This document shows, piece by piece, positions 37,926 to 47,428 of a stretch of DNA of 64,000 bases (positions are counted from its first letter, which is position 1; each line of letters starts with the position of its first letter). The translations under genes were made by a program, and so were the position numbers. A model generated the notes under the pieces. That model was given only the letters and a program-made list of their open reading frames with translations, was not told the DNA's origin and did no database searches. Origin of the DNA: Aridibacter famidurans (GTDB lineage: Bacteria > Acidobacteriota > Blastocatellia > Pyrinomonadales > Pyrinomonadaceae); NCBI GenBank assembly GCA_024103495.1, contig JAGFIQ010000126.1:27689-91688 (forward strand), read 5' to 3'.

Positions 37926-38599
37926 GGTTTGTTCTGAAGCGATCGCTTCGGAATGGCGAAAAGCCCCGCATCCGGTTCGTTCCTGAAGTTCGAAACCTCG
38001 TACCTGAAAGCGAGCTGCTTTTTCCCGTCTCGCAGAGAATAGATCTCGGTACCGACCGGAAACTTCCGGTTCTCGTCGTAGATCACGATCGTTTCCGAAC
38101 CTTCGAGCCCCTCAGGCGACACCTTGTAACGCGAGATCCCGTTCTCCGTTGAGATCTTCTCGTACTTCGTCCCCGGCGTAATCGTCAGCCAGCCTCGCAC
38201 GAGCTCGCGAGCCGCTTTGTTGCCGCCGGGACCGCGTTTCTGCTCCGTGTACTCGCCGGTCTTCTCCGAGAAAATAACGGTGCGCCCGTCAGCGAGCTCG
38301 ATCAGCCGCCGCTCGGACTCCGTGCCCGGTTCGAATGTGATCGACAGTTCCGTGGCGCGCTTCGCCACGATGTACTTCCTTTCGATCACAGGTTCGCCGT
38401 TCTCAAACCCGGTCACTGTAATGTCGGCTTGATAGCGGTCGGGCTCTTTTGTTAAAAAAGGTATGCTCGAGACAGCCTCGGGCGTCACCGCGGGCTCTCC
38501 TCCGGCGCCGTCGGAAGATTCCCAAATGCCGCAGGAAAAAGCGGTTAGCGCCGCCCAAAGGCAAGCGGCGGCGGTCATCGATCTCGAAAACGTACTCAT
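37922..38599 (-). CDS. Lipoprotein of unknown function
   Basis: The 225-residue product has a signal peptide and lipobox 'LTAFSC'. The body has a domain pattern similar to the next gene: 'DRYQADITVTGFENGEPVIE', 'AKRATELSITFEPGTESERR' and 'ETIVIYDENRKFPVGTEIY', corresponding to 'EEFEAEVTLVSF', 'LLVTNYGEPNERAV' and 'RYIYYDPELERTV' there. It is the first gene of the ABC exporter operon and is divergent from the SGNH hydrolase. Confidence 0.75.
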   Translation of the reverse strand: MSTFSRSMTAAACLWAALTAFSCGIWESSDGAGGEPAVTPEAVSSIPFLTKEPDRYQADITVTGFENGEPVIERKYIVAKRATELSITFEPGTESERRLIELADGRTVIFSEKTGEYTEQKRGPGGNKAARELVRGWLTITPGTKYEKISTENGISRYKVSPEGLEGSETIVIYDENRKFPVGTEIYSLRDGKKQLAFRYEVSNFRNEPDAGLFAIPKRSLQNKP

Positions 38600-38665
38600 C
38601 GGCGAAGGGTGATTTTAACACACCGCCGCCGGCCCTTGAATCGGCCTCACAACCGACCTGACACG

Positions 38666-39427
38666 ATGGATTCCGACATAAGCGCTTTGCAGAAAAGGTA
38701 TCTTCTGAGCGGGCTTTTCGTGCTCCCGTTCACGCCTTTTCTCTATCTGCAGGGCCAGTACACAAGGTTCCGCGTCGGGCGGCTTCCCGACGCAGAAGGC
38801 GAGGCTTCGGGCACGTTCGAAGGCAACGGAAGATCGGTCAGGCTGCTCGCGATCGGTGAATCGACGGTTGCGGGCGTAGGGGTCAGCGAACTGAAGGACG
38901 CACTCGGCGGGCGGTTCGCCTTTCACCTTAGCCGCGCGACCGGAGCCACCGTTCACTGGCACACGAAGGGAGTCAGCGGGATCACCGTGAAGAGGACGCT
39001 TGAAGAGATACTTCCCGAGATCCCTGACGAAGCGTTCGATCTGATCCTGATCGCTCTCGGAGGCAACGACGTATTCTCCCTGAACAGCCCTGTGAGGTTT
39101 CGGAACGATATGTCCGAGCTGATCAGACGGCTCAGGGAATCGAGCCCGGACGCGGGGATCGTGCTCGCGAACGTGCCTATGGTGCGGGACGCGATCGGAA
39201 TGCCCCATCCGCTGAAGTACGTTCTTGCGAAACTCGCCAAACTCCAGCACTTCAACGCTATCGGTTTCGCTTCGGAGATGAAGGACGTTTATTACTACGA
39301 CGAAGTGAAAAAGGTGGGCGACGAATTCTTCAGCGACGGCGTGCACCCTTCGGAATCGGGCTACGACTCGTGGGCGGAGGACATGGTCAGGTGTTACCTT
39401 AAACGAACCAACGGTACCGGCGGTTAG
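38666..39427 (+). CDS. SGNH/GDSL-family hydrolase
   Basis: From the ATG at 38666 the product has 253 residues, with an N-terminal hydrophobic segment (~12-28). Block I 'LAIGESTVAGVG' holds the nucleophile Ser66, block III is 'IALGGNDVF', and block V 'DGVHPSESGYDSW' has the Asp-His pair, so the catalytic set is complete. It would be a membrane-attached esterase or lipase acting on acyl groups. The earlier in-frame start at 38609 reads through a low-complexity leader. The nuclease-like gene follows after 34 bases. Confidence 0.88.
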   Translation: MDSDISALQKRYLLSGLFVLPFTPFLYLQGQYTRFRVGRLPDAEGEASGTFEGNGRSVRLLAIGESTVAGVGVSELKDALGGRFAFHLSRATGATVHWHTKGVSGITVKRTLEEILPEIPDEAFDLILIALGGNDVFSLNSPVRFRNDMSELIRRLRESSPDAGIVLANVPMVRDAIGMPHPLKYVLAKLAKLQHFNAIGFASEMKDVYYYDEVKKVGDEFFSDGVHPSESGYDSWAEDMVRCYLKRTNGTGG

Positions 39428-39461
39428 CCGGACTGCACTTCAAACCAGATAGACAAGCCTT

Positions 39462-40919
39462 ATGAACGGACCTCACCTCCTGTTCAGGGAATTTCTCGAC
39501 AAACACGAAGAATGGATCGCCGTCCACCCGGACGGATCGGTGTTCGCATTGCGCTCGCACGAGATGGAGCTTGAAGAGCGATTCGGCTCGCCGACGTTCG
39601 GATTCCTCGACAGAAAAGGCTATACGGTCTGGAGGCTCGAAGATGTCTCGGTCGAGGAGCGTTCCGCAAAGCTGCTTCTCAGCCGCAGGTTCGGTTCGGT
39701 CGTCGGCTCGCTTGAGCTCATTCCGAGGGCGGGAGCCGAAGAACTGGGCGCGGGCGTCCGAGAGGCGAGGCTCGCTGCCGCGAACGCGATCAGCGAGGCG
39801 GTCGCGGATGCCTTTCCGCGTATGAAGGCCCGACGCGTGGCAATGAACCGTCCGAACTCGCGCCACGCGAGGATAATTCTCGACGGCGGAGCGCTCGGAG
39901 ACAACGGTATCATCGCCGATGTCTCGGGCGGCTGTTCCCCGGAGCGGCTCCTCACGGCTGCTGTCCGTTGGCAGGCACAGGAAAGTTCCAGGGCCAGGAA
40001 ACGCCTGCGGCAGGTATTCGTCGTTGCGAGAAAAGGGAAGCTATCGTCGCTCAAACGGCTCCACGCTTGTCTCTCGGAGCGTGAGCGTAAGCGGATCGGC
40101 GTGCTCTCTTTGACGAACAAGGGCGAAGGTCCTTTGATCGAAGTGGCGGACCCTATAGCGTTCGACGATCTATGGAAACCCAAGGCGCCTCCGCTGAGGG
40201 TCGCGGGAAACGTTCTCCCCGACCTCGCCGAGACACTCATTGGGGCTGAACCATTGAACATCGACCACCTCATTGCCAGGCACGGAGTCACGCTCCGATT
40301 TCGGGGTCTTCCGTTCGCAAGGTTCCGGGAACTCGGCGGCGACGAGAAGGCCTGGTTCGGGATCGAGAAGGAAAAGCAGATACTGGATTCCGGATCGAAG
40401 GAAGAACTCGACGAACTGCTCTCGAGCCTCGTCGAATACCGCCGGTTCGATTCTCCGAACAAACAGCACCTTTTCTACCAGGCGGCGCCCGAGGCGTGGC
40501 TTGAGTCGATTCTCAGGCGCGACGTGCGCGTGCTGGACCGCAATCTTGTCCTTTCGCCGATCTACAACCAATTCAGGACCTCCCGCGACCGGATCGATCT
40601 GCTCGCGCTCACGGAGAAGGGAAGGCTTGTGATCATCGAGCTGAAGGTCTCGATGGATCCTTCGATGGTCTTCCAGGCTGTCGATTACTGGCGGCGGATA
40701 GAACTTCAGAGGCGGCAGGGGTTACTCGCGTCCGCGGGCCTGTTCGGGAGTCGCCGCATCGCCGACCGGCCCGCGATGATCTATCTTGCCGCACCGGCGC
40801 TTTGCTTCGGAGCCGAGACGGACACGCTGATCGAAGCGGTCTCGGAGCGGATCAGGATCGTGCGGTTCGAGCTGAACGAGGACTGGCGGCGGGAAGTGAA
40901 GGTCGTCCGGGTGGTGTGA
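39462..40919 (+). CDS. PD-(D/E)XK nuclease-fold protein of unknown role
   Basis: The 485-residue product ends with a nuclease-like domain: 'RDRIDLLALTEKGRLVIIEL' then 'KV', giving Asp379, Glu393 and Lys395, followed by 'FQAVDYWRRIE'. This resembles restriction-like or NucS/DUF91-type endonucleases that cleave or bind DNA. The first ~330 residues show no clear family, though 'RVAMNRPNSRHARIILDGGA' recalls other genome-context proteins. It is co-directional with an SGNH hydrolase. A DNA repair or defence role is possible but unproven. Confidence 0.72.
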   Translation: MNGPHLLFREFLDKHEEWIAVHPDGSVFALRSHEMELEERFGSPTFGFLDRKGYTVWRLEDVSVEERSAKLLLSRRFGSVVGSLELIPRAGAEELGAGVREARLAAANAISEAVADAFPRMKARRVAMNRPNSRHARIILDGGALGDNGIIADVSGGCSPERLLTAAVRWQAQESSRARKRLRQVFVVARKGKLSSLKRLHACLSERERKRIGVLSLTNKGEGPLIEVADPIAFDDLWKPKAPPLRVAGNVLPDLAETLIGAEPLNIDHLIARHGVTLRFRGLPFARFRELGGDEKAWFGIEKEKQILDSGSKEELDELLSSLVEYRRFDSPNKQHLFYQAAPEAWLESILRRDVRVLDRNLVLSPIYNQFRTSRDRIDLLALTEKGRLVIIELKVSMDPSMVFQAVDYWRRIELQRRQGLLASAGLFGSRRIADRPAMIYLAAPALCFGAETDTLIEAVSERIRIVRFELNEDWRREVKVVRVV

Positions 40920-41264
40920 GAACAGGAGACGGGAGACAGAAGACGGGAGACAGGAGGCAGGGGATGGGAGACGCTTTCGCCCCGGAGGGGCGACGGATGA
41001 TAGCCCGGGGCAAGCCGAAGGCGCAGCCCCGGGTAAGAGGCCGGTCCGGACACGCACGCCGGAGGCGTGCCGCTGAAATGGGCGAAAAATCGGAGACAGC
41101 GGAAGAGGGAACAGGATATACAGGATCTATAAGATAGGTGGTTTGATCACACGCGTCCAAAATATTCGTCAAGGTGACCAGTTCGTTTCCACACCCTTTG
41201 TATCCTGTTAATCCTGTTTCTTTCTTTTCTCAGCAATCGCCGAGGGCAGGCACAGGTCCCGCCC
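40920..41264. repeat. Gap filled with several dispersed repeats
   Basis: After the nuclease stop come GAGACGGGAGACAGAAGACG-type micro-repeats (40924-40968), then a palindromic element TAGCCCGGGGCAAGCCGAAG..CCCCGGG (41001-41034, also at 57121-57155). There is also an imperfect inverted pair based on ACAGGATATACAGGATC and ATCCTGTTAATCCTGTT (about 41109-41127 and 41200-41219). Finally GGGCAGGCACAGGTCCCGCC (41244-41269) is the same as the arms at 57942-58011. No gene is seen. Confidence 0.75.
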
Positions 41265-41966
41265 CTACGTTCTGTTAAACCTGTAACCGACGCCGCGGAC
41301 CGTCTCCAGGATCTCCGGGTTCGAAGGATCGGCTTCGATGTGCCTGCGGAGCCGGACGATGAAGTTGTCGATCGCCCGAGTATCGGTGTCCTCGTGCAGG
41401 TCCCAAACCTCTTCGAGGATCTCCTTCCTCGACACGGCGATCCCTGCATTCTCGACCAGGTGCTTCAGAAGCCTCGCTTCCATCAGGGTGAGCCGCGTGA
41501 CCTCGCCCTCGTCCTCGCGCTCCCGATTTGTGAAGTCGATCCGTTTGCCGTTGACCACCAGCACGTCGGGCGCCGGGGAAGGCTTCGCGTCCGACTGCCA
41601 TTCGGATCGCCGAAGAAGTCCCTTTAGCCTCGCAAGAAAGATCGGCAGGTCGAACGGCTTCGGAAGGTAATCATCCGTTCCGGCCTCGAATCCCTTCAGT
41701 ACGTCCTCGGGACGGCCGCGGGCGGTGAGCATAAGTATGGGAACGTAGTTTCCGTCGGCGCGAATTCGCTTCGCGACCTCGAAGCCGTCGATGCCCGGCA
41801 GCATGATGTCCAGCACCACCGCGTCGAAACCTCCGTTCGAAGAGATCATCTCGAGAGCGGATTCGCCGTCCTCGGCTATCTTCGCCTCGAACCCTTCGGC
41901 GTCCAGGTTGAACACAAGCCCTTCGGCGATGTGCCTTTCGTCTTCGACTACGAGTATTTTTTTCAT
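41265..41966 (-). CDS. OmpR-family response regulator
   Basis: The 233-residue protein has a receiver domain with acidic residues 'VVEDE', the phosphoacceptor Asp53 in 'AVVLDIMLPGIDGF', Thr in 'LMLTARG' and Lys in 'YLPKPFDL'. A winged-helix DNA-binding domain follows ('EARLLKHLVENAGIAVSRKE'). It is in an operon with an ECF sigma factor and a Ser/Thr kinase and has no histidine kinase next to it. The orphan kinase at 48902-49789 is the nearest candidate partner. Confidence 0.93.
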   Translation of the reverse strand: MKKILVVEDERHIAEGLVFNLDAEGFEAKIAEDGESALEMISSNGGFDAVVLDIMLPGIDGFEVAKRIRADGNYVPILMLTARGRPEDVLKGFEAGTDDYLPKPFDLPIFLARLKGLLRRSEWQSDAKPSPAPDVLVVNGKRIDFTNREREDEGEVTRLTLMEARLLKHLVENAGIAVSRKEILEEVWDLHEDTDTRAIDNFIVRLRRHIEADPSNPEILETVRGVGYRFNRT

Positions 41967-41979
41967 CTGCGATCCGGGA

Positions 41980-44835
41980 TCAGCGGCCGGCGGGCACGAG
42001 TTTGTCTAGTTCGGAGGTCCAGTTCAGCACGATGTTCATTCTGGAAGGCATCGAGCCGCCCTCGTTGCTGACCATAAGGAACCGAGACCCGTCCGGCACG
42101 GCGTCGAAGCCGGTCAGGTAGTCGCCTTCGAAGAGCACGACTGGCTGGCGGATCTGTGAGCCCGGCCCGATCTCAGCCGCCAAGAGCCGCTTTCCGCTTC
42201 GGAAAAAGATTTCGCGGCCTCCGCCGCCCCAGACGGGGAACATGCCGCCCGTAGTCGAAACGACCTGCTTTCCGGATTCCGATCCCTCGCGCCAGCCGGA
42301 GATGTAAACTTGCACCTTTCCGGACTCCATCGAGAAGTACGCGAGGCTGTCGCCGTCGGGAGAGAATCTCGGGGAATCCTCTTTGAACTGCGTCGCGATC
42401 ACGGGCTTGATGCTGCGGTCGTTGAGCGACAGAAGAGCGATTTCGGCCCGATCGGGACCGGGCATCGACGCGAGCGCTATCAGAGGCTCAGACGGATGGA
42501 AGGAATAAGGGACCATTTTCGACTCGCCCGAATACAGCTCCTCGCGCGAATCGGACCCGTCGGCGGCCGCGCGGACCATCTTCCACACGTTGTCGTCGAC
42601 TGTCGCGAAAACCACGGAAGCTCCGTCGGGCGCCCAGACCGGAGACTGGCTGTTTCCGTCGAACGTGAGGCGCAGGCTTCTGCCCGAATCTGTCTCGAAG
42701 ATCCATACATCGCCGTCAAGCTGCACCGCGATCCTGCGTCCGTCGGGTGCGATCCTCGGAGACCGGAAATTCCCGCGCCTGTCGACCACCGTTTGCCGTT
42801 CTCCCGTGCGGCTTACCCAGATCATCTGGTTCTCGTCCATCGAGACCTCGGGAAGGTAAACAAGCGTGCCGTTCTCCGCAATATGAAAATTGGGAAGCGC
42901 GAAGATGCCTCCCAGAACCGGAAGCGGCGCGCCTTCCGTCTCCAGGGAAGCCGGATCGAATCTGACGGCGAACAACTGTCCGGCGCTCGAATAGACCAAG
43001 CGGCCTGGAGCGACGTATCTTGCGATCGAGACGCCTCCGTGAACCGATGTGTCACCCTCGACCTTTTCTATGATCGTCACCTTCTTCGAGGAAAGATCGA
43101 AGACCGCGAACTTAACTGAATCCTTTCCGACCTTCGAGAAAAGAACGCGGCCGTCCGGAAGAAGTGTCGGCGAACGGTGGCTTTTGTCTCCGGCACCGGT
43201 GTCGAGGGTCGTCAGCCGCTCCGGCGATCCTCCGCCGTCTGGGATCCGGAAGATACCTTGCGGGTCGTAGGCATAGATGAAACCGTCATCCGCCCACACG
43301 CCTTCCGAGGCTTCCTTGCACGCCGAGCAGATCGTCCGTGCGTCGCCGCCTCCGACCGGGACCCGCTTGATCGATCCGTCTTCGAGAAAGAAGCCGATCG
43401 ATGTTCCGTCAGGCGAGAAGAACGGCTCCTTCGCGTCGTCAGTGCCGGGAACCGGAGTATGTTCGAACCTCTCCAGCGAACGCACGAACAGCGTGCGAAC
43501 CCCTTTCGAACGGCTCGCGAACACGATCATCTTGCCGTCGCGCGACAGGTTCGCTTCGAAGAGGCGAAGCTCCTGGTCGATCGGCGGAGCAAGCGTAAAG
43601 CGCGACGGCGTGGTCTCGGAGGTTCGCGAAGAACTCCACCAAAGCCAGCCGAAAACGATCGTCGAGATCAAGAGCAGCCCGGAGATCGCACTTAAAACCG
43701 CTGCGCCATTCCCGAAACGCCTTCCGAGCCGTCTCCCTACCCCACGCCTCGATAACGACGCGCCGGAGACCAGCGCGGATTCGATCTCCTTGAGTATCAC
43801 CCGCACCTCGTTCATCGACTGGTACCGACGGCGCTGTTCCTTGTTCAGGCACTTCATTATCAGCCTGGAAAGGAGATACGGGACGTCCGAGCGGATGTCA
43901 TCCACTTCTCTCGGCTCGTGGGTAAGGACCTTGCTGACGATCGAGGCGTAGTTCTCGCCTTTGAACGGCTTCTCGCCGGTGATCGCCTCGTACATAACGA
44001 CCCCCAGGCTGAAGACGTCGGACCTTCGGTCCGCCTGGCTGCCTTCCGCCTGCTCGGGCGACATGTAAGCGGGAGTCCCCATTACCTGCCCCGTCTTTGT
44101 AAGGTTCAGGGTCGAAGCCTCGTCCGTGAACTGAGACCTTTCGACGCGTGCAAGCCCGAAATCCAGGATCTTCGGAACGCCCGCTTCGGTGATCATTATG
44201 TTTCCAGGCTTGATATCGCGGTGGACGATGCCGCGCTCGTGTGCGTGGGCGAGCGCGTCGGAGATCGGGATGAACCACTCGAGGAACGTGCGAAGGTCGA
44301 GCCCGCCGTCGGGGATCTTTTCGTCGAGAGGCTTGCCCTCGACATATTCCATCGTGATAAACACGCGGCCGTCGTCCGCCTCTTCGACCGAATGTACCGT
44401 CGCGACGTTCGGGTGATTCAGGTTCGCCGCGGCCTTCGCCTCGGTCTCGAACCTGCGGACGTAGTCTGAAGAGGAATTCAGGAGCTTGGGCAGCGTTTTG
44501 AGGGCGATCGAGCGGTTGAGTTTGGGATCCCGCGCCAGATATACCTTGCCCATCCCTCCACGGCCCAGGATCGAGAGCAGTTCGTACTGCCCGATCTTTT
44601 TCCCGAGGACGTCCGGCGCTTCCGTCTCTTCGATCAGGTGAATGCCGTCCTTTAGCGCGTGCCCCGAAATGAACCTTCCCGCTTCACGGTCCGCGGCGAG
44701 AAGCGTCTCGACCTGGCCGCGCAATGATTCGTCCTCGCCGCAGGCGTCCGCGAGATATTCGTCGCGCTTTTCGGGTTCCAGCTCCAGGGCCGACTGGAAC
44801 ACGCGGTTGATCTGTTTCCAGCGTTCAGGGGTCAT
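41980..44835 (-). CDS. Transmembrane Ser/Thr protein kinase with TolB-like beta-propeller
   Basis: The 951-residue protein has an N-terminal helical segment typical of acidobacterial kinases and a PknB-type kinase domain (~84-350). It shows the glycine loop 'GRGGMGKV' (91-98), the lysine strand 'IALKTL', the catalytic loop 'VHRDIKPGN', 'DFGLAR', and the APE-equivalent 'YMSPEQ'. One transmembrane helix lies near 380-402. The extracytoplasmic part carries PD40/TolB-like blades ('SPDGTSIGFF', 'APDGRRIAVQ', 'SPDGDSLAYF'), probably a ligand sensor. It is flanked by an ECF sigma factor and a response regulator in one operon. Confidence 0.95.
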   Translation of the reverse strand: MTPERWKQINRVFQSALELEPEKRDEYLADACGEDESLRGQVETLLAADREAGRFISGHALKDGIHLIEETEAPDVLGKKIGQYELLSILGRGGMGKVYLARDPKLNRSIALKTLPKLLNSSSDYVRRFETEAKAAANLNHPNVATVHSVEEADDGRVFITMEYVEGKPLDEKIPDGGLDLRTFLEWFIPISDALAHAHERGIVHRDIKPGNIMITEAGVPKILDFGLARVERSQFTDEASTLNLTKTGQVMGTPAYMSPEQAEGSQADRRSDVFSLGVVMYEAITGEKPFKGENYASIVSKVLTHEPREVDDIRSDVPYLLSRLIMKCLNKEQRRRYQSMNEVRVILKEIESALVSGASLSRRGVGRRLGRRFGNGAAVLSAISGLLLISTIVFGWLWWSSSRTSETTPSRFTLAPPIDQELRLFEANLSRDGKMIVFASRSKGVRTLFVRSLERFEHTPVPGTDDAKEPFFSPDGTSIGFFLEDGSIKRVPVGGGDARTICSACKEASEGVWADDGFIYAYDPQGIFRIPDGGGSPERLTTLDTGAGDKSHRSPTLLPDGRVLFSKVGKDSVKFAVFDLSSKKVTIIEKVEGDTSVHGGVSIARYVAPGRLVYSSAGQLFAVRFDPASLETEGAPLPVLGGIFALPNFHIAENGTLVYLPEVSMDENQMIWVSRTGERQTVVDRRGNFRSPRIAPDGRRIAVQLDGDVWIFETDSGRSLRLTFDGNSQSPVWAPDGASVVFATVDDNVWKMVRAAADGSDSREELYSGESKMVPYSFHPSEPLIALASMPGPDRAEIALLSLNDRSIKPVIATQFKEDSPRFSPDGDSLAYFSMESGKVQVYISGWREGSESGKQVVSTTGGMFPVWGGGGREIFFRSGKRLLAAEIGPGSQIRQPVVLFEGDYLTGFDAVPDGSRFLMVSNEGGSMPSRMNIVLNWTSELDKLVPAGR

Positions 44836-44864
44836 TCTGAGAAGGTCACTAGAAGCGGTGCAGC

Positions 44865-45434
44865 CTATTCGCCTGTGATCTCGCGATAGAGCCAGGCGCG
44901 CGCGACGCTCCAGTCCCTGCGGACCGTCCGCGCGGAGATCTCAAGATATTCCGCGATCTCCTCTTCAGTAAGGCCGCCGAAGTATTTCAGTTCGACGATA
45001 CGGCTCTGACGCTCGTCGAGTTCCGCAAGCCTTGTCAGAGCATCGTCGAGGGCGAGCAGATCGGCTTCCTTGGAATCGGAAACGGGCAGTTCTTCGTCGA
45101 ATGTGACCTTCTGGTCGCCGCCGCCTCGTTTCTGCGCGTTCTTGGCGCGGGCAAAATCGACGAGGATCCTCCGCATAAGCCTCGCCGACATCGCGAAGAA
45201 GTGGTTCCGGTCCTGCCAGCGCACCTGGCTCGAGTCGATAAGTCTCATATACGCTTCATTTACAAGCGCAGTCGTTTGGAGGGTATGGTCAGATCTCTGC
45301 CGCCGCATGTACGCGTGGGCGAGCCTCCGGAGCTCGCCGTAAACGAACGGCATTAGACGGTCGAAAGCGTCCTGATCGCCTTTGCCCCACGCGAGCACAA
45401 GCTGAGTGATCTCTTCCTGCGGTTCGGATTCCAT
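44865..45434 (-). CDS. ECF sigma factor (TIGR02999-like, acidobacterial kinase-linked type)
   Basis: The 189-residue protein has sigma region 2 ('LMPFVYGELRRLAHAYMRRQ', 'LVNEAYMRLI') and region 4 ('LDERQSRIVELKYFGGLTEEEIAEYL', shortened to 'FGGLTEEEIAEYL', then 'SARTVRRDWSVARAWLYREI'). The motif content fits sigma factors that occur beside Ser/Thr kinases in this phylum, where phosphorylation is thought to switch the sigma factor. It lies 29 bases upstream of the kinase. It would recruit RNA polymerase to a specific regulon. Confidence 0.92.
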   Translation of the reverse strand: MESEPQEEITQLVLAWGKGDQDAFDRLMPFVYGELRRLAHAYMRRQRSDHTLQTTALVNEAYMRLIDSSQVRWQDRNHFFAMSARLMRRILVDFARAKNAQKRGGGDQKVTFDEELPVSDSKEADLLALDDALTRLAELDERQSRIVELKYFGGLTEEEIAEYLEISARTVRRDWSVARAWLYREITGE

Positions 45435-45627
45435 AAGCGACGTCCCTTCGCCGACGAGATTGTCGTAAATGCCTGAATCGGGGCAAGTTTACCACACGTA
45501 TGTCCGCTCGCCTCAGGTTCTGAAATGATCCGTATGTCCGTTTCTCGGGCCCGCTTCCGTTTTCAAGGATGTCCCAAAGGGATTCGGTTCCCGGACGGCA
45601 CAAAATCATAAACAAGGAGCGATCATT

Positions 45628-46137
45628 ATGGCGAACATTTATAAACGACACGACTGGTCCGAGATCAATCTGACGGCATCGGTCGGAGAGAACGGAGTTA
45701 ACAACAGGGACGACGTCCTCGTGGTCCAGGCGATGCTGAAGTACGGTCTCGAGGGGCGAACCTACTTCAAAGGCGACCGGTTCCCCGAGCCGAACGGGAC
45801 AATCGATCCTGCGACGATGCACCTGATCCGGAAATACCAGCAATACCTTCGGCGCCGGCAAGGGCTGGCGATCTCGGTTGACGGAAGGGTTGATCCCGCA
45901 AAGGGAGAGAGCGCGTTCGGACGCAAGGGACAATGGACCATCCAGGCCCTGAATGGGGACGTACACGAATGGTACTTGCTGTTTGGCGAGACAGGCGACA
46001 ACTACATTCACTCACTTTGTATGACCTATCCGCAGGTGATTCAGGCTGTCGGCGGCGACATCCCGGTGGGAAGCCTGGGCCTGACCCTGGAATCGAGCCC
46101 GGCGATCGTCGGCTCGCTGAACCTTGCCCTGGAGTAG
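45628..46137 (+). CDS. Peptidoglycan-binding-like domain protein
   Basis: The 169-residue protein has no signal peptide. The central part ('VLVVQAMLKYGLEGR', 'GTIDPATMHLIRKYQQYLR') has the helix pattern of PGBD-type domains that bind cell-wall or spike components. 'AAGGAG' lies about eight bases before the ATG, and a terminator follows the stop, so it is a single-gene unit. It may be a cargo or adaptor of a contractile or type VI-like device, but no such genes are near. Confidence 0.65.
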   Translation: MANIYKRHDWSEINLTASVGENGVNNRDDVLVVQAMLKYGLEGRTYFKGDRFPEPNGTIDPATMHLIRKYQQYLRRRQGLAISVDGRVDPAKGESAFGRKGQWTIQALNGDVHEWYLLFGETGDNYIHSLCMTYPQVIQAVGGDIPVGSLGLTLESSPAIVGSLNLALE

Positions 46138-46161
46138 GTCTCGCGGCCTGCTTGTTTCGAC

Positions 46162-46195
46162 GCCGCGGGGGCCTGGCGGCTTCCGCGGCTTTTTT
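46162..46195 (+). terminator. Rho-independent terminator after the PGBD-like gene
   Basis: GCCGCGG (46162-46168) pairs with CCGCGGC (46183-46189), loop of 14 bases, followed by TTTTTT. Confidence 0.8.
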
Positions 46196-46311
46196 CGAAA
46201 AAAGGTAATACCAATTTTGTCCCATTAGATTAGAATTTCCCGTCTCCTGAATTGCGGACGGAAACCAACACCGCCCGTCCTTCTTAACCGAGATCTTATA
46301 GGAGAAAGATA

Positions 46312-47373
46312 ATGAACATTGATCAGGATAAATTGCATGAACTGCTCGGAAGGTTCGTAGGAGACCTTGGGGCAACGATGTCCGCCGGAACGGTGGTGAT
46401 CGGAGAGAAGCTGGGATTGTACAAGGCATTCGGAGGGCCGAACGAGCCTGTGACCGCTGCCGAGCTGGCATCCCGCACCAACACGAATGAAAGATATGTC
46501 CGCGAGTGGCTGAATGCACAGGCCGCGGGCGGCTACATCGAGTACGACGCCGAGTCGGATTCATACTTTATGACCGACGAGCAGGCATTCGTGCTCACGG
46601 ATGAGAACAGCGCGGCGTATCTTCCCGGCGCGTTCATCCTCGCGACCTCGGCACTCAAAGCGACGCCGAAGATCACCGAAAGGTTCAGGACCGGCGACGG
46701 TCTTGGCTGGCACGAGCACGACGAAGGCCTGTTCTGCGGCACCGAGCTCTTCTTCAGGCCCGGTTACGCGACGCATCTGGTCAACGACTGGATCCCTTCG
46801 CTCGACGGGATCGAGGAGAAGCTTAAGGCTGGCGCAAAGGTGGCCGACGTCGGCTGCGGGCACGGAGCCTCGACGATCCTTATGGCCCAGGCGTATCCGA
46901 ATTCGGAATTCCACGGCTTCGACTATCACGAAGGTTCGATCGAAACGGCTCGAAGAAAAGCTGAAGCGGCCGGGGTCGCGGACCGTGTTACGTTCGAGGT
47001 CGCGAAATCCAAGGAATACCCCGGTTCCGGATATGACCTGGTTACGTTCTTCGACTGCCTGCACGACATGGGCGACCCGGTCGGCGCCGCGGCTCACGTG
47101 AAGGAAAGCCTGGCGGAAGGCGGATCGTGGATGATCGTCGAGCCGTTCGCGGGCGACAGCGTTACGGAGAACCTGAACCCGGTCGGCCGTGTTTATTATT
47201 CAGCATCGACATTGATCTGCACTCCTGCCTCGCTATCGCAGGAAGTCGGACTCGCACTTGGAGCACAGGCGGGAGAGGCTCGTCTTAGGGATGTCGTTAC
47301 CAAAGGCGGATTCGGCTCTCTGAGGCGTACCGCCGAGACCCCGTTCAACATCATCCTCGAAGCAACGGTTTAG
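46312..47373 (+). CDS. Class I SAM-dependent methyltransferase with N-terminal winged helix (Rv2258c-like)
   Basis: The 353-residue protein has an N-terminal helix-turn-helix-like region ('VTAAELASRTNTNERYVREWL') used for dimerisation in this family. The Rossmann domain carries motif I 'VADVGCGHGASTILMAQ' and 'FHGFDYHEGSI', and the C-terminal half has 'LVTFFDCLHDMGDP' and 'GGSWMIVEPFAGD'. It resembles Mycobacterium Rv2258c-type methyltransferases of unknown substrate. AGGAG precedes the ATG and a strong terminator follows the stop. Confidence 0.88.
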   Translation: MNIDQDKLHELLGRFVGDLGATMSAGTVVIGEKLGLYKAFGGPNEPVTAAELASRTNTNERYVREWLNAQAAGGYIEYDAESDSYFMTDEQAFVLTDENSAAYLPGAFILATSALKATPKITERFRTGDGLGWHEHDEGLFCGTELFFRPGYATHLVNDWIPSLDGIEEKLKAGAKVADVGCGHGASTILMAQAYPNSEFHGFDYHEGSIETARRKAEAAGVADRVTFEVAKSKEYPGSGYDLVTFFDCLHDMGDPVGAAAHVKESLAEGGSWMIVEPFAGDSVTENLNPVGRVYYSASTLICTPASLSQEVGLALGAQAGEARLRDVVTKGGFGSLRRTAETPFNIILEATV

Positions 47374-47397
47374 GCCGAGATACTCTGTTTTTTCCAA

Positions 47398-47428
47398 GGG
47401 CCGCCCGGCGATCGGGCGGCCCATTTTT
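47398..47428 (+). terminator. Rho-independent terminator of the methyltransferase gene
   Basis: GGGCCGCCCG (47398-47407) and CGGGCGGCCC (47413-47422) form a perfect 10-bp stem with a 5-base loop, followed by TTTTT. Confidence 0.92.
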
